A stretch of DNA of 64,000 nt from Mesostigma viride (taxonomy: Eukaryota; Streptophyta; Mesostigmatophyceae; Mesostigmatales; Mesostigmataceae). This document shows positions 32,733 through 43,462 of the stretch, one piece after another; positions within the stretch are counted from its first letter, which is position 1, and each line of letters begins with the position of its first letter. The stretch is taken from positions 6,851,609-6,915,608 of the forward strand of contig RPFO01000213.1 in NCBI GenBank assembly GCA_009746045.1, written 5' to 3'. The position numbers and the translations under genes are program-made. The notes under the pieces were generated by a model. That model was given only the letters and a program-made list of their open reading frames with translations, did not search any database and had not been told where the DNA came from.

Positions 32733-33301
32733 ATGCAGATGAATCCAGGTCCTTTTCAGCCCGTCCGGCAACTTTGTGGGAAGTGGGCCGAGTCGGTGCT
32801 GCGCACGTCATGGACGCAGCAAATACCAGCGGTCGCAAATGCCATCTGTCGCGCCACGGTGTATTCCGACGAGGAGAGTGCGGCAAAGGTGAGTGTTTTA
32901 AGGAAAATGCTTTATCATCTGCCAAATCACCTCTTGTACGTGCCGTGCTCGTGCCCATGCCACTGTGCTTATCCATGTGTGGTATCAGTGAAACCCATCA
33001 CGTTGCGACCAACATATCTTGCCAATGGCATGTATGGTTGAAACTTGTTTTTAAATAATAATCATATTATTACTAAAGAATCGCCAGTGTCATGTTCTTT
33101 CTTGTTCTTTTCCGCCCGTGGAATCGTTTTGTATGTACATGACAAACCCCCCAGGTTAAGGTTGCGGCTGTGATTGCAGCGGCTTTGGCTGGCGGAGGTG
33201 CCGGATCTGTGGCTTATGCAATTGGAGATGAGGACTTGCATTCCAACATGGCGACCTCACCGAATATGGCCCTGGCAAGTTCTCTCGCTTTCATCCAGTG
33301 A
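32733..33301 (+). CDS. Small two-exon protein of unknown function
   Basis: Exon 1 (32733-32888) starts ATGCAGATGAATCC and ends AAG|GTGAGT. Exon 2 (33155-33301) follows ACCCCCCAG and ends in TGA; both are phase 0, giving about 100 residues. The N-terminal part has CGKWAESVLRTSWTQQ and an amphipathic ANAICRATVYSDEE. Exon 2 begins VKVAAVIAAALAGGGAGSVA, a possible membrane or hydrophobic helix, then AIGDEDLHS. No family is recognised. An alternative GC donor (CTG|GCAAGT, 33274) could extend it into another exon. It lies just upstream of the transposase gene on the same strand. Confidence 0.45.
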
Positions 33302-33526
33302 TTGTTTTAGGCTTGTAAAGATGCTGCTTTTCATCTTTGCTTGAGTACATCGTGACGTGGAAGTGTGGCATTGCAACCGCATATTTCAATGCGTGCCGCA
33401 TGTCTGATGCAGCACCATGGCTAATCTGTGTCAAGAATCACGGCGTGAAGAATGGAGGGTAAAATTGTAATACAATACCAGACGAGATGTTTTATTTTGG
33501 CATGCTAATGCTCTCGCTCCCTTTGT

Positions 33527-36500
33527 GTGCATCAACATGGAGGTGTTACATCCTGTGTTCGGGGACATTGCTTTGCATTTCAGCCCAGCTTTGCGTCCGC
33601 CCACATGCTGGCAGGCTCACTCCCTGATGCTCAACCACGGCGCAGCCCCCGCAACCTCACGATGGGCCTGTGTCCCGGCTCCCAAGCGTCGCCTCCATTT
33701 CCTCAAGCATCAGCGGTTCCTCACAGCCCCTGCACCGCTATGGTAATCGTTCCTGCCCAGGCAAGTTCGGAACATGCTGGGCTGGATGTAAACACTAGCT
33801 GGCCCTCTTTTCCGGCCATGGAAGCAGCTGTGCTAGCATATGCACATGAGTGGAATTTTCATGTTTCGCGTACGCGCACGTGGAATTTTAAGCCAGGTAC
33901 AGTCCCTGAGCACTTGAATGACCATGAAGGCTGTCCAGACGGAGGGAGGGAAAAACAAGTCCCGCAGAGGGGCAAGTGGCAGTGTGGGCATGGGTCACAG
34001 GTGGACAAGGATGGCGATGCCTCCTCCTCATGTGGGTATATTCTCAACTACGCGTATGCACCGACTTGCAAAGCCTATCGCATCACAAAGCACAACCTTC
34101 ATCACAATCACCAGCTGCGGGGACGGGTACAAGTAGATGGCAAAGTTTTTGTCACACGGCAGAAGGAGTTGAGCGCACAAGAGCACGAGTACATAAAGCA
34201 GCATGCGTGCCTTGGTAGCGATGTTGGCCAGCTAAAACATGGATTTGAGGCAATGTTCCCGGGGCGGCATTGTTCCGAGGTCTTGTTCAATCGCTTGTAC
34301 ACTCAGTGGAAGGGGGATACTGTTGGGATTGACCCAGATTCGATACAAAAGCTTTTTCACCTTGGCATGGACCTCAGGGCAAATGGTGGGGTGTTTGGGT
34401 TCAAGTTGGATGAGAATCGCAGGATCCAAAGGATGCACTTCATGAGAAAGAGTATGTCATCATATGCTCGCATCTATGGGGACTTTGTGCAGTTAGATGG
34501 GACCGCCAACTGCAACGCATTTGGTATGCAGTTGATGATATGGCTAGGAGTAGATTGCCTTGGCCGCTCTTTCATGTTAGGCCATGCGTTCCACCCAAGT
34601 GAGAAGTCCGATTATATAATAGAGGCCATGGAGGATTTCGGGTGGGTGCGCAGCACGAGCACAACTGAGGGTAGTACGGTTCCACATCTTACAAGCGTGC
34701 GCAGGCTAGCGTACGGGCCAACTGTCAACACATCTTGTGAAGCAGGGCCAAGCAATGCCGTGCCCTCGAGACCTCCTAGCACTAGCGATTTCATACAAGC
34801 GGCGCAGTGTGAGGTGCCGGACTTGCCCAGCTCCTCACCACGTTTTAAGCGGAAGCATGGAAACATGGTGGCGAGCTTGGGGGAGAAATGGCATCCACAT
34901 AGCACTCTCATGACCGATGGGGGGGCCTGCTTTCCCCTTGTTGCTAACACATTTGGCATGGACCACGTTTTGTGCGTGGATCATTACAAGGATCTTGCGC
35001 TGCGACATTCAACGGCCCTGCCCTCTGCGGTATGTTATTTGTGTCATTCTTGTATAAGCTAGAGCTAGGTTTCTAGAAATTTTTTGATGTTGCTTGATTT
35101 CTAGTGAACTATTTTTTTTTAGAAGGGCGACGTCATTATGGTCACGTCAATGCTACCCCACATTTGGCCCACACCGTAGCAAGTTGTTCTTTCCCATCCC
35201 ATGTACGCTCCAGCTACCTAGCCCCCAGCCCATCCTTGTAAAGGTTGTTGTAAGTTGCCCCATCCAACCCTTTCTTTATGCATGGGAGCAATTTACAAAC
35301 TTGATTGCGATAGATCACGTATCACGGCCTTATGACCATGGCCTGCCTCGTCATGTCTGCAACCTTGTTGCCATGGCATGTAGCTTTTTTTAATGATTAT
35401 ATATCTAAATTGTTTGTCTTGTGTGGTTACCTTCGGTGGTGCTCATGCTCATGTCTCTCATATCGCAGGAGGAGAAAGTGGCGTTCATCAAAGGTTGGAG
35501 CAAGTGCCTCTTCACCGACTACCCAAACGAGGGAGCGTTGGACCTTGCCCTGAAAGACTTGTTAACTGCCGCAGGCACTAGTACAGCTGCAACGAATGCC
35601 GTAAAACGTATGGTGGCGGACAAGCTTTCTGTTTGTAGATTCCATACTTGTAAGGTGTTTACTTGCGGGCATGTGGCGACTCAGCGTGTGGAAGGATATA
35701 ACTCAAAAATTAAGAGAGGCGACAGGAACAACACCTTACGCACAGCAACGTTCTACGATACCACCAAGCTTGTTTTCACGCTGCAAGAAAATGCCGGCAG
35801 GGAGGCTTGCCACGAGCTTGTGACTTGCATACAGGAGAAGAGGGAATGGTCACAATTTGTGAAGAAGAAGTGGGACGAGGAGTTTCAGCTCATGGATGGC
35901 TTGCATGCCAACATTGTAAGCGAGGACGACAACTGCTGGCATATTTCAGTGTTCCCCTCGAACCGCCCGGCTTCATCGCATGCGGTCTTTGTCCCCAAAG
36001 GCTCTGAGACTCACCCAACTTGTTCGTGCCCCTACTACACGAGCATTTTGATCCCATGTCGGCACATTTGTGTTGCGTGTGTGTTTGTTGGCAAGTCCCG
36101 GCAGGCCGCTGATCTGCCACCTAGGTGGTTGATACGGTATCACCCATGGTATGGAACCGCTCTTTCAACAATGGGCATTGAGCCTGCTAAGGAGTCTGTG
36201 GCACCGTCCCTAGTGGTACCACGTGCCGGCGATGGAGGTGGTGATCAACGCAATGGGGGACATGGTGATGATGTTGGAAGTGGTAGTCGTGACAACGCTG
36301 GAAAGCAAGATGTTGGTGATGAAGACAATAAGTGGATGGTTACGAGTGAGGAGTATCATGCTGTGGCGGTTCCCCTGAAGAATATTAAGCAGGCCATGCG
36401 TCAAAAGGTTACTCAAGCCGGAGATGAACTGGCTGCACTCGTTGACGGAGATGTAGACACGTTCAAATATGCGCTGGCTGGTTTGATTAAGTGGACAAAA

Positions 36501-36662
36501 ATTGTGAAGAAGCGGAAGGCTGACAAGACCACGCCCGCACCCATTGTCCATGTATCTGGTGTGGGTGATGTCCGGCCTCTTCCTAAAACCCTGGGTACTC
36601 TAGGGCGTCCTTGCAAGGATATGGCGGCAGCAATGAACGTTTTCACATCAGTTGATAAGTAA
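33527..36662 (+). CDS. Mutator-like (MULE) transposase with SWIM zinc finger, two exons
   Basis: Exon 1 33527-35029 ends GCG|GTATGT; exon 2 35469-36662 follows ATATCGCAG; both phase 0, about 898 residues. An N-terminal FAR1/WRKY-GCM1-like zinc-binding region (C...CGHG...CGYIL...HHNH) should bind DNA. The DDE nuclease follows: D324 in QLDGTANCN, D464 in LMTDGGACF with VLCVDH after it, and E576 in RVEGYNSKIK. A SWIM finger CSCPYYTSILIPCRHIC starts at residue 686 (C686, C688, C698, H700). The C-terminal 190 residues are Gly/Asp-rich and then charged. All key residues are present and the frame is open, so it may be functional. The true start could be an internal ATG near 33739 or an upstream exon. 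Confidence 0.85.
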
Positions 36663-37189
36663 ACTGAAAGTGATTGAAAGTTACGTTTTGGGAATCATGT
36701 CAATCGTATCTTTTTGGGAGGTACACAACCACCTACTAAATGGTGTCACGTCCCTGATCGCTTACTTATTAGATCCACATGGAATAAGTGGTACTCATTC
36801 CTGTAAGGTCCTGTGTGGAGCCCTTCCTTCTTCTCGTTGTGTATAAAATAAGGGTTGACAGTCACGTTAGTGTGTGAGGAAGGTACCCGTGCGTGATGCA
36901 GTGGCACGTGCATTTAGTTTAATTTTAGTAATTAATTAAATTTTGACTTCAATCCATGGCACGTACTCGCAGCTAGATTAATTAAGCTCGATAGTTGCCA
37001 GTAAATTGAATTAAAACATGACTCCGGTCGATTAATTAAGTAATGACTCCGTAGTGATTCGGGCTTTGGTGCCCACGACGAAAACTAGATAACTATTAAT
37101 TAATTAGTTAATGTACACGCGAGTGCGCGACGTGAGCATAATGCCTACGCTGGTTGTCTCCTTGACAAGTCCTCAGCGTATTACATTAA
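36663..37189. other. 3' flank of transposase gene with LINE-tail relics
   Basis: AT-rich, with several TTAATTAA tails and pieces resembling the LINE B 3' end (37085-37175). No gene. Confidence 0.4.
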
Positions 37190-37535
37190 TTAATTAATTA
37201 ATAGACACGTGACTGCGTCACGTGAGCATAAGTCCTCAGTGGGAGGGGAACATGGGATGGAATGGATGGTATAAGCTATCTAGGTCCTAGTTACAGGGGT
37301 GTGGGCACCGCGGCCCGAATCGCTATGAATGCCATACTTGGTCACACGCGGAGCCCCCACAGGCTTGGGGGTGGTCTCCTTCATCACTACTTGCCATCTA
37401 TCCTTGCGCACCATCTGCCTCCATATTACAGACAAACCAGGAGGCTGCCCGGGGGTGAGCCCGTCACGTCTAGTGTAGCACATGTCCATGCCGAGTCTAT
37501 CACGAAAAGTCCACGGGTGGCGGCGCATTACATAT
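37190..37535 (-). repeat. LINE B 3' end fragment, inverted
   Basis: Reads on the minus strand as FRDRLGMDMCYTRRDGLTPG, then IWRQMVRKDRWQ, followed by the 3' UTR and (TTAA)n tail, closely matching 20240-20555. Smaller relics of the same end lie at about 38070-38125 (minus) and 38155-38226 (plus, long TTAA tail). Confidence 0.8.
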
Positions 37536-37573
37536 TAATGGGTGGCGGCGTATTACATATTAATTATTAATAG

Positions 37574-37803
37574 TGTGGGGGAAGGCTCCCTCCAAGTTTC
37601 AGCCCAATCCAAGGTCATATTTTGGGAGCATGACCCACCCCTGGCTATATAACGGCGGGCACGTGTTAGCGCGCACAAGGGACCATGCCACCCCCCTGGC
37701 CATGGCCAACCCCCCAAACGATGGACCTGCACGCCCCCACTTTGCCCACATGATGGGCTAGTGTGGGGGAAGGCTCCCTCCAAGTTTCAGCCCAATCCAA
37801 GGT
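37574..37803. repeat. 43-bp direct repeats enclosing 150 bp
   Basis: TGTGGGGGAAGGCTCCCTCC through AATCCAAGGTC occurs at 37574-37616 and 37761-37803. Between them is a segment with GGCTATATAACGG, a TATA-like site. It may be a partial tandem duplication. Confidence 0.6.
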
Positions 37804-37854
37804 CGTGATTTCTTTTATTAATTAATTGGATTACTTAATAAATTGCATTTTTAA

Positions 37855-37947
37855 AAAATTGAATTATAACATGCCTCCGTGGGGAGATCATGTACCACAT
37901 ATTCCTTGATGGGTGGGTGGAGGTGGGAGAAGCCGCGTAATCGAACG
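37855..37947 (-). repeat. LINE A 3' end fragment, inverted
   Basis: ATAACATGCCTCCGTGGGGAG, GATCATGTACCACATATTCC and GCCGCGTAATCGAAC match LINE A's end in reverse. Confidence 0.65.
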
Positions 37948-38226
37948 TCATTTGCATATTCAGGCCCTTCGAGCGCCAGTGGGTGTTGAGCGAATGGAGC
38001 CTAGCTGGCCCAGGCCAGGCCGATGCGATTAATTGCCGATACGATTAATTGCATATCTATGCTCAATGGACACACATTAATTAATTAATAGACACGTGAC
38101 TGCGTGACGTGGACGCACATGTGATTTATGGATAGGCCTTTTCATGCATCAATCTATTTATGCTCACGTGACGTGCAGTCACATGTCTATTAATTAATTA
38201 ATTAATTAATTAATTAATTAATTAAT

Positions 38227-38509
38227 GCATCAATCCGAGGCTCCCGAATGGGTCCGCGTGTAATGTATTAAACAGTTCATGGGGATGCGTGTAACCCCCT
38301 CAAAATGAGTATTGGATGCAAAAGCTATCCTAAAAATGCATGACTTATTCGCTACTAAAGAAACCCGTGTTGAGCGATTTGTAACCCCTAGCAACCCCAC
38401 GGGTTGCTCTCCTGTAATGGTAAAAAAAGGCCAACGGCCACAGAGGCTCATACGTAGGCAATTGCCACGTGTTGATGATATCTAGTACACATCATGTGCA
38501 GTACACTAT
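38227..38509. other. 3' flank of the minus-strand gene, no feature
   Basis: Noncoding, possibly its 3' UTR. Confidence 0.3.
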
Positions 38510-41197
38510 CTACTGTTCCGCTACGGGAAACCCTAACGACTTAAAGTACTCTACCTCCGCCTTCGTCATCACAACCGGTGAGTCAAGTACTGCGGGCCTG
38601 CGGACCTTGGCAAGTGCATCCGCCAAGCTAGGATCGGGGTTCAAAAAGCAGTGCGGGCAGAAATAAACCATGCCGTGCCACTGACCGCCTGCCTGGACCT
38701 TCGGCTGCACAGTAAGAAAAACGGAGATGTGGATGCTATGTTCAATCAGAACATGCCCACATCGCCCACCCTTCTCCTTGCTCCCTTTCCCGCCACACTT
38801 GCCTTTGAATTCATGGAACTCGGGCACGGGACGCAACCTAATCGTCTTCACGTCATCATGAGGGTACACGATTTGCTGCAATGTCATTTCAATGATATGC
38901 ATGGGTGAGGGTAACAATGTACTTGTGACGCATTAGTTAACCATGCATTCAACAGTCTCTCCCACACGTGGCATGGTACGATACAACCTCTCCAAGTTCT
39001 TTAACTAGGTAAGTAGTAGAATGACGACAAGCAGACACATCCATCAGCTTGCAACCCTAACATGCATGGAGAGAAATGTACTCTTACCCGGCCCTTCTCG
39101 TGCCACGCCTGCGTGGGAGGATTGCATCCAAACTTGATGCATCCCTTGAGAATCCTCGCCGGGTAATTGGCAGCACCCTCACCGTCCTCGTCCCCACGCT
39201 GCATGGATGCATGATCATGGCGTAGATTGGAATCAACAGTGCATAGGTGAAGGGGGTTTGTCTTGAACAATTTATTCTCTTGAGAGTCTGGTTATTATGC
39301 CACCCCCCATCCCCCTACGGCACGCAGCGGGCAGAATATATCTTCTCTAAAAATCTGGCCACATGAACCTCCACAGCCCCCCCACAGCCCCACGGCACGC
39401 AGCGGGCAGAATATATTTTCTCTAAAAATCTGGCCACATGACCCCCCCACAAGGCTGACTTGAAGAATTTATTTTCTAACAACATCTTGCATTGCCACGT
39501 CCACATCCGCCACAAGGCATTAAACACAACTGTCCATATGCCCCCCATATTATACACACCAAACGACGCCATGTGCCACACATACACAAGGACACAAGCA
39601 TACGTACCTCCTCCTTCTGCTTCTCCTTCTTCTTCTTCGCGGGGGCGTCCGCCTTGTCCTTCTCCTTGTTGTTGTCCCACTCCCTCCCCCTCTCCCTACC
39701 CCTCTCCCTCTCCCTCTCCCTCTCCCTCTCCCTCTCCGTCTCCCTCTCCCTCTCCCTCTCCCTCTCCCTCTCCCTCTCCCTCTCCCTCTCCCTCTCCCTC
39801 TCCCTCTCCCTCTCCCTCTCCCTCTCCCTCTCCCTCTCCCTCTCCCTCTCGGCCCTCTCCCTCTCCCTCTCCCTCTCCATCTTGCTTTCCTCCCTCTCGC
39901 TTTCCCACTTCCTCTCCCTCTCCCTGAATGTCTCTCTCTCGCTCTCCCAAGCCGCGTTGTCCCTCTTCCTCTTCATCTCCCTCTCCCTCTCCCTCTCCCT
40001 CTCCCTCTCCGTGTCCGTCTCCTCCTCCTTCTCCTCCTCCTTCACCTCCGCCTTAATTCCCGAATGCCAGCGATACCTCGACGTCGCCGGCGCCGGTGGC
40101 GACGTGTCCAGCCCCGGCCTCTTCGCAACACCCATGTGTGACAAAATAAAAGGTACAAAAGCACGGCCGGCAACCACAACCAAATGCAACATTATCATTA
40201 CGTATGATAATAATGATATCATGTTTGATATAATGCCTAAGACATTTCTTATAAACGTTAGCGTTACTAAGCATATTAAGCATTACACGGATAATAGACA
40301 CATGTGACATATTTATGCATGTCCTTGCATTGCATTGCACCCGATTCGAAAAGCATAGGCGTAGCCAAAATCGTATGCACTATAAAACCTCGACCATTAG
40401 CACAGGGATGAGCATACCATATTGCATAGCATAATAGACACTTATACTTGCCTTCTGCCCTTTTACGTCCGAGTAGTGAGGGCCCCACTGAAAGGCGCCG
40501 GTCATTGGGGAGACATCAATACCCTGCACCAACATAACAGCATGCAAGGAAAATCACGGGCCACGGCATTGTTGGAATGGTTCTTCGCCAGCTAGCTACG
40601 CAATCTTCATTAGGAAAGCATAACCATATCCATCGTAAGAACCCATTAGTACCCCATAATTTGTAGCCGTAACCCTGACCAAATCTTCTTCAAGCTCTCA
40701 TTGATCATATCGAAACACACGCCCTGATCCGGCCCCACCGTCTAGGTCATCTAGTCGCTCTACACCAGAATCAGCCATAATTTCAATGCACAAGGCTACA
40801 CATTTCCATAACTATTCATACTCATCATCCTGAACGACTCGAACAGGCGGACAAGATAACGGCAGGCTCGAGCTACCATGGTCCGGATTCTCCCGATTTC
40901 TGGCCTGCGCTAGTTGTCTCCTTGATACCGTCCATAACACATAGCTAAAGCAAAACAAGCGTATAAGTTAGCCACCAAGAACGCTCGAAGGTTGTTGCGT
41001 TAAAAACAGACTTCAGGTTGTTGCGTTTAAAACAGACAGAGAGGGTTAAAGCAAGCTGGAAAAAAAAAAAAAAAAGCTTGAAAGATTAAGCAGCTGGACA
41101 AACTGACTGATGCCTTCGCTTCGGGCGCCGACCGCCTTCGTGCAGGCGACGCCTTCACGGGTGTAACTGTGAGGTCAATAACTTCTTCGGTAGGCAT
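38510..41197 (-). CDS. SIM-bearing protein with long Arg/Glu charged helix, at least five exons
   Basis: Candidate exons, all phase 0: 41197 to about 41108 (weak donor), 40523-40452 (GC donor, AAG|GCAAGT), 40120-39608, 39198-39088, 38875-38510. Exon 1 starts [15 protein letters not shown], whose VIDLT is a SUMO-interaction motif. Exon 2 gives [19 protein letters not shown]. Exon 3 encodes about 130 residues of RERE-type repeat, predicted to be a single charged alpha-helix, then WDNNKEKDK and a Lys-rich end. The last exons give [44 protein letters not shown] (paired Cys) and an end at GFPVAEQ. No known family. More exons may lie at 40530-41100. It starts 283 bp inside the right inverted repeat. 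Confidence 0.55.
39319..39433 (-). repeat. Two inverted copies of the promoter-like 43-mer
   Basis: GCACGCAGCGGGCAGAATAT followed by CTCTAAAAATCTGGCC at 39319-39360 and 39391-39433, 72 bases apart, reverse of 32678-32722. They lie in an intron of the minus-strand gene. Confidence 0.7.
39683..39860. repeat. (CTCCCT)n hexanucleotide tract in a coding exon
   Basis: About 28 units of TCCCTC with few interruptions. On the minus strand it encodes the Arg-Glu repeat. The other phases give Gly-Glu or Ser-Pro runs that I do not regard as coding. Confidence 0.9.
40709..40927 (+). repeat. Degraded Penelope pLTR fragment
   Basis: AAACACACGCCCTGATC, CCACCGTCTAGGTCATCTAG and the end ...CTGGCCTGCGCTAGTTGTC, CTCCTTGATA match the second half of the pLTR with small deletions. 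It ends at the same 3' boundary as intact copies. Confidence 0.8.
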
Positions 41198-41479
41198 ACT
41201 GGGCAAATATACCAGAATGTTAGCACGATGACACAGGTTGCGAGTATCCGCGACGCGCGATGCCCGACAGGCCGCAGCCAAGCAACGCTGGTCAGCAGGC
41301 AGCAGTTCCTAAGTACAATAACAGAAGACGACAACGTGGTTTCCCGCTAAAAAATTCGCGCGTTAGATGACCTGCGGCGGGAGCTGATTGCTGGCGGCTG
41401 GCGACTTGGCGGCTGGCCCGGCGATCCGGCCCGAGTACAAGCCGTAAGAGGAGTGTGGTTCGTTACGCAGGCATTTAGT

Positions 41480-41610
41480 GTTTACGCAGACTTCCCGCCT
41501 GGATACGCCGCTAGGGCAGTCCACGGCCTGCTTGGAGTAGCTCGCAACCAGGCGCGGCGGCGATCCCCGGTCTGATTCTGGTCCGGGGGTGAGTGTTTCA
41601 CTCATGAGTG
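41480..41610 (-). repeat. Right 131-bp inverted repeat
   Basis: Inverse of 29110-29240 with about five substitutions. Palindromic GTCAG/CTGACG modules follow at 41625-41675. Confidence 0.85.
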
Positions 41611-41679
41611 AAAAAAATAATCTCCGCACGTCAGTCGTCTGACGCGTAAATTCAGGCAGCACGTCACTGACGTCAGTAC

Positions 41680-42140
41680 TTAACTACTTATGGGCACCGA
41701 GTCTATGCGTCAGGCAGGGTCAATATATAGTGGGTACCTACTAATGTACTAAAGTCCACTGAAGTGCTAACTTCGTACTGGATATCTACGAATTCAAGTT
41801 CACCAGTTCAGGTCTGTTCGTTGATATGCTTCAAGATTCTAGGCCGTTATCATGCCCATGCCAGACCCGCCGGCCCTTAGCCTGCTTGGCGGCGAGAGTG
41901 ACGAGAGTTCTAGACCAATGTAAAGTTGTAACCCAGGACGACTGGCAATGGTCGATGTCTCGATGATGGCAAAGGTTTTAGGAATATGATTGATGAGCTG
42001 ATTGATGAAGCGTTGCGAGGTTGCCTGATTTACATATTGCTTTGAATCGAATTCCAGGTGTGTTTATTAACGCTATAGATTTGTTTGCATAAGAAAGAAT
42101 TCTGTCCATTACTAGATGCGTAGGGAAATTTCGGGCCGGG
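41680..42140. other. No gene recognised
   Basis: Noncoding sequence between the inverted repeat and the promoter of the 42229 exon. Confidence 0.35.
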
Positions 42141-42150
42141 TCAGTAATAT

Positions 42151-42160
42151 TGTATAAACA
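42151..42160 (+). promoter_or_regulatory. TATA box candidate
   Basis: TGTATAAACA lies 70-78 bases before the ATG at 42229. Confidence 0.4.
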
Positions 42161-42228
42161 TTTAACAACGTGAATGGTTTAGTCCGATAGTCAACTAGCA
42201 AAGTTAGCGACCTGGGGGTTGGAAGTTT

Positions 42229-42469
42229 TTGGGTGAAGGGATGGCGCCGGATGGAATACTGGGAAAAATTAAATCTGGGCCCGGGATCGCAGCTTTTTTC
42301 ATGCCGAAACAGGCCGCCGACACGGCCAAAGCGCCTGCGCCTGGTCCGCGTGCCATTGTTGGCGTAGGCCAGGCAGCCGACGCGCTGAACCGCAGCAAGA
42401 GGAAAAGGGGGAATGATAGCAATGCAGCCAGCAGTGCAGCAGCAGCATCGGCTCAGTCCGGCAATTCTG
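42229..42469 (+). CDS. Candidate first exon of an unknown gene
   Basis: Starts MGEGMAPDGILGKIKSGPG and has an IAAFFMPK motif, resembling short I-x2-FF peptides of some nuclear proteins and transposases, though the preceding Gln of a PIP box is missing. Ala-rich and basic segments follow (NRSKRKRGND). It ends at TCT-G|GTGAGC, phase 1. No matching second exon was found; directly downstream is a palindromic tandem repeat. It may be a remnant of a transposon gene or a gene cut by rearrangement. Confidence 0.35.
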
Positions 42470-42479
42470 GTGAGCCCCC

Positions 42480-42592
42480 AGGCTGACGCGCCGCCAACGG
42501 CGGCAAGTCAGCCGTCTGACGTGCCGCCAACGGCGGCAAGTCAGCCGTCTGACGCGCCGCCAACGGCGGCAAGTCAGCCAGGCTGACGCGGA
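42480..42592. repeat. Palindromic tandem repeat, three copies of ~37 bp
   Basis: CTGACGCGCCGCCAACGGCG, GCAAGTCAGCCGT repeated three times. Each unit has an inner palindrome GCCGCCAACGGCGGC and the units meet in CAGCCGTCTGACG. Confidence 0.85.
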
Positions 42593-42711
42593 CAAAAACC
42601 CTTACTAGAAGCACTGTTTTCGGCATCAGTAGATTAATGCATTAAAGGAGACAGTGTCTCTACCTTTGTCATGTTTCTAAGAACTATCATGGCAATGGTA
42701 ATCCTCCCACC

Positions 42712-42935
42712 CACACTATTCACCAAGCACATGTTCCACCCACTGACCAAGCACACGTTCCACCCACTGACCACACACGGGTTCCCTCTACTGACCAAGC
42801 ACACGTTCCACCCACTGCATGACCAAACACGGGTTCCCTACACTGACCAAAACCACACGTTCAACTCACTGACCAAGCACACGCTTTACCCACTGACCAC
42901 GCACGGGTGCACCATACTAACCAAAGCACTCCAGG
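42712..42935. repeat. Degenerate ~24-bp minisatellite
   Basis: Variants of CCACCCACTGACCAAGCACA, CGTT and GACCACACACGGGTTCCC repeat about nine times. Confidence 0.75.
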
Positions 42936-43090
42936 TTAGCACCATCATCCACGGGTTGTCCAGGTGCTGCCAAGTTGCCCTAGCGGCCCCTACACTGCAC
43001 TCACCCACCGAACCAAACAGCCAAGCAAACAATCCAACCACCAATTGAAAGCAAACAGCATGTCTCTTCACCCTAATAATAAAGCATGTA

Positions 43091-43344
43091 CAGTCATTCA
43101 TGCCTTAAGTTGGGTTGGTTTAAGTTGTGTTCACGACTTAAGTTGGGTCGCATAATTAATTAAACTCGTGCTCCCGTTGGGTCGCATTAGATTTCGGAAT
43201 TCAAGTTCAAAGTAGTTCAGAACAGTATGTTTGAGTATCTTTAGATCAAATTAGTACAATTAAGTAGAGTCATTCATGCGTAAAGTTGGGTTGACCCAAC
43301 AAAAACCTTGAACACAACGTAAGGCGTGAATGACGGAATAACTG
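43091..43344. repeat. Tc1/mariner-like MITE, divergent member
   Basis: Flanked by TA (43089-43090, 43345-43346). Left end CAGTCATTCATGCCTTAAG, right end in reverse CAGTTATTCCGTCATTCACG. No coding capacity. Confidence 0.6.
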
Positions 43345-43462
43345 TACCAGTAGGGGCTTGGCCCCTACCAGTTCTACTTGTTATAATGGATAAAACACAC
43401 AAATTATTTTGACAATAGAGCTTGTAAATTAGTAACAACATGTAATGGGTGAGACCACGCAC

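Larger units (their letters stand above)
29110..41610. mobile_element. Candidate Mutator-like element (MULE), 12.5 kb, four genes
   Basis: Bounded by 131-bp inverted repeats (29110-29240 and 41480-41610) that differ at only a few positions. In the middle is a MULE transposase gene. A RanBP2-finger gene reads inward from the left repeat and a SIM/charged-helix gene inward from the right repeat, as in maize MuDR, whose two genes converge from its long TIRs. Later insertions lie inside: LINE C, LINE B and LINE A 3' ends and a Penelope pLTR fragment, so it is old. A flanking 8-11 bp duplication was not found, and the exact outer ends may lie in the palindromic modules outside. Confidence 0.5.

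Noticed and set aside
39460-39950. Ser-Pro, Ser-Leu and Gly-Glu repeat frames
   Set aside because: Other phases of the CTCCCT tract; only the Arg-Glu phase joins coding-like exons with matching splice phases.
29110-41610. 8-11 bp target duplication for the MULE candidate
   Set aside because: No matching pair found by eye next to the repeats or the outer dyad modules; the boundary is left open.
42229-42300. PCNA-binding PIP box in the 42229 exon
   Set aside because: The I-x2-FF core is present but the conserved Gln three residues before is absent.
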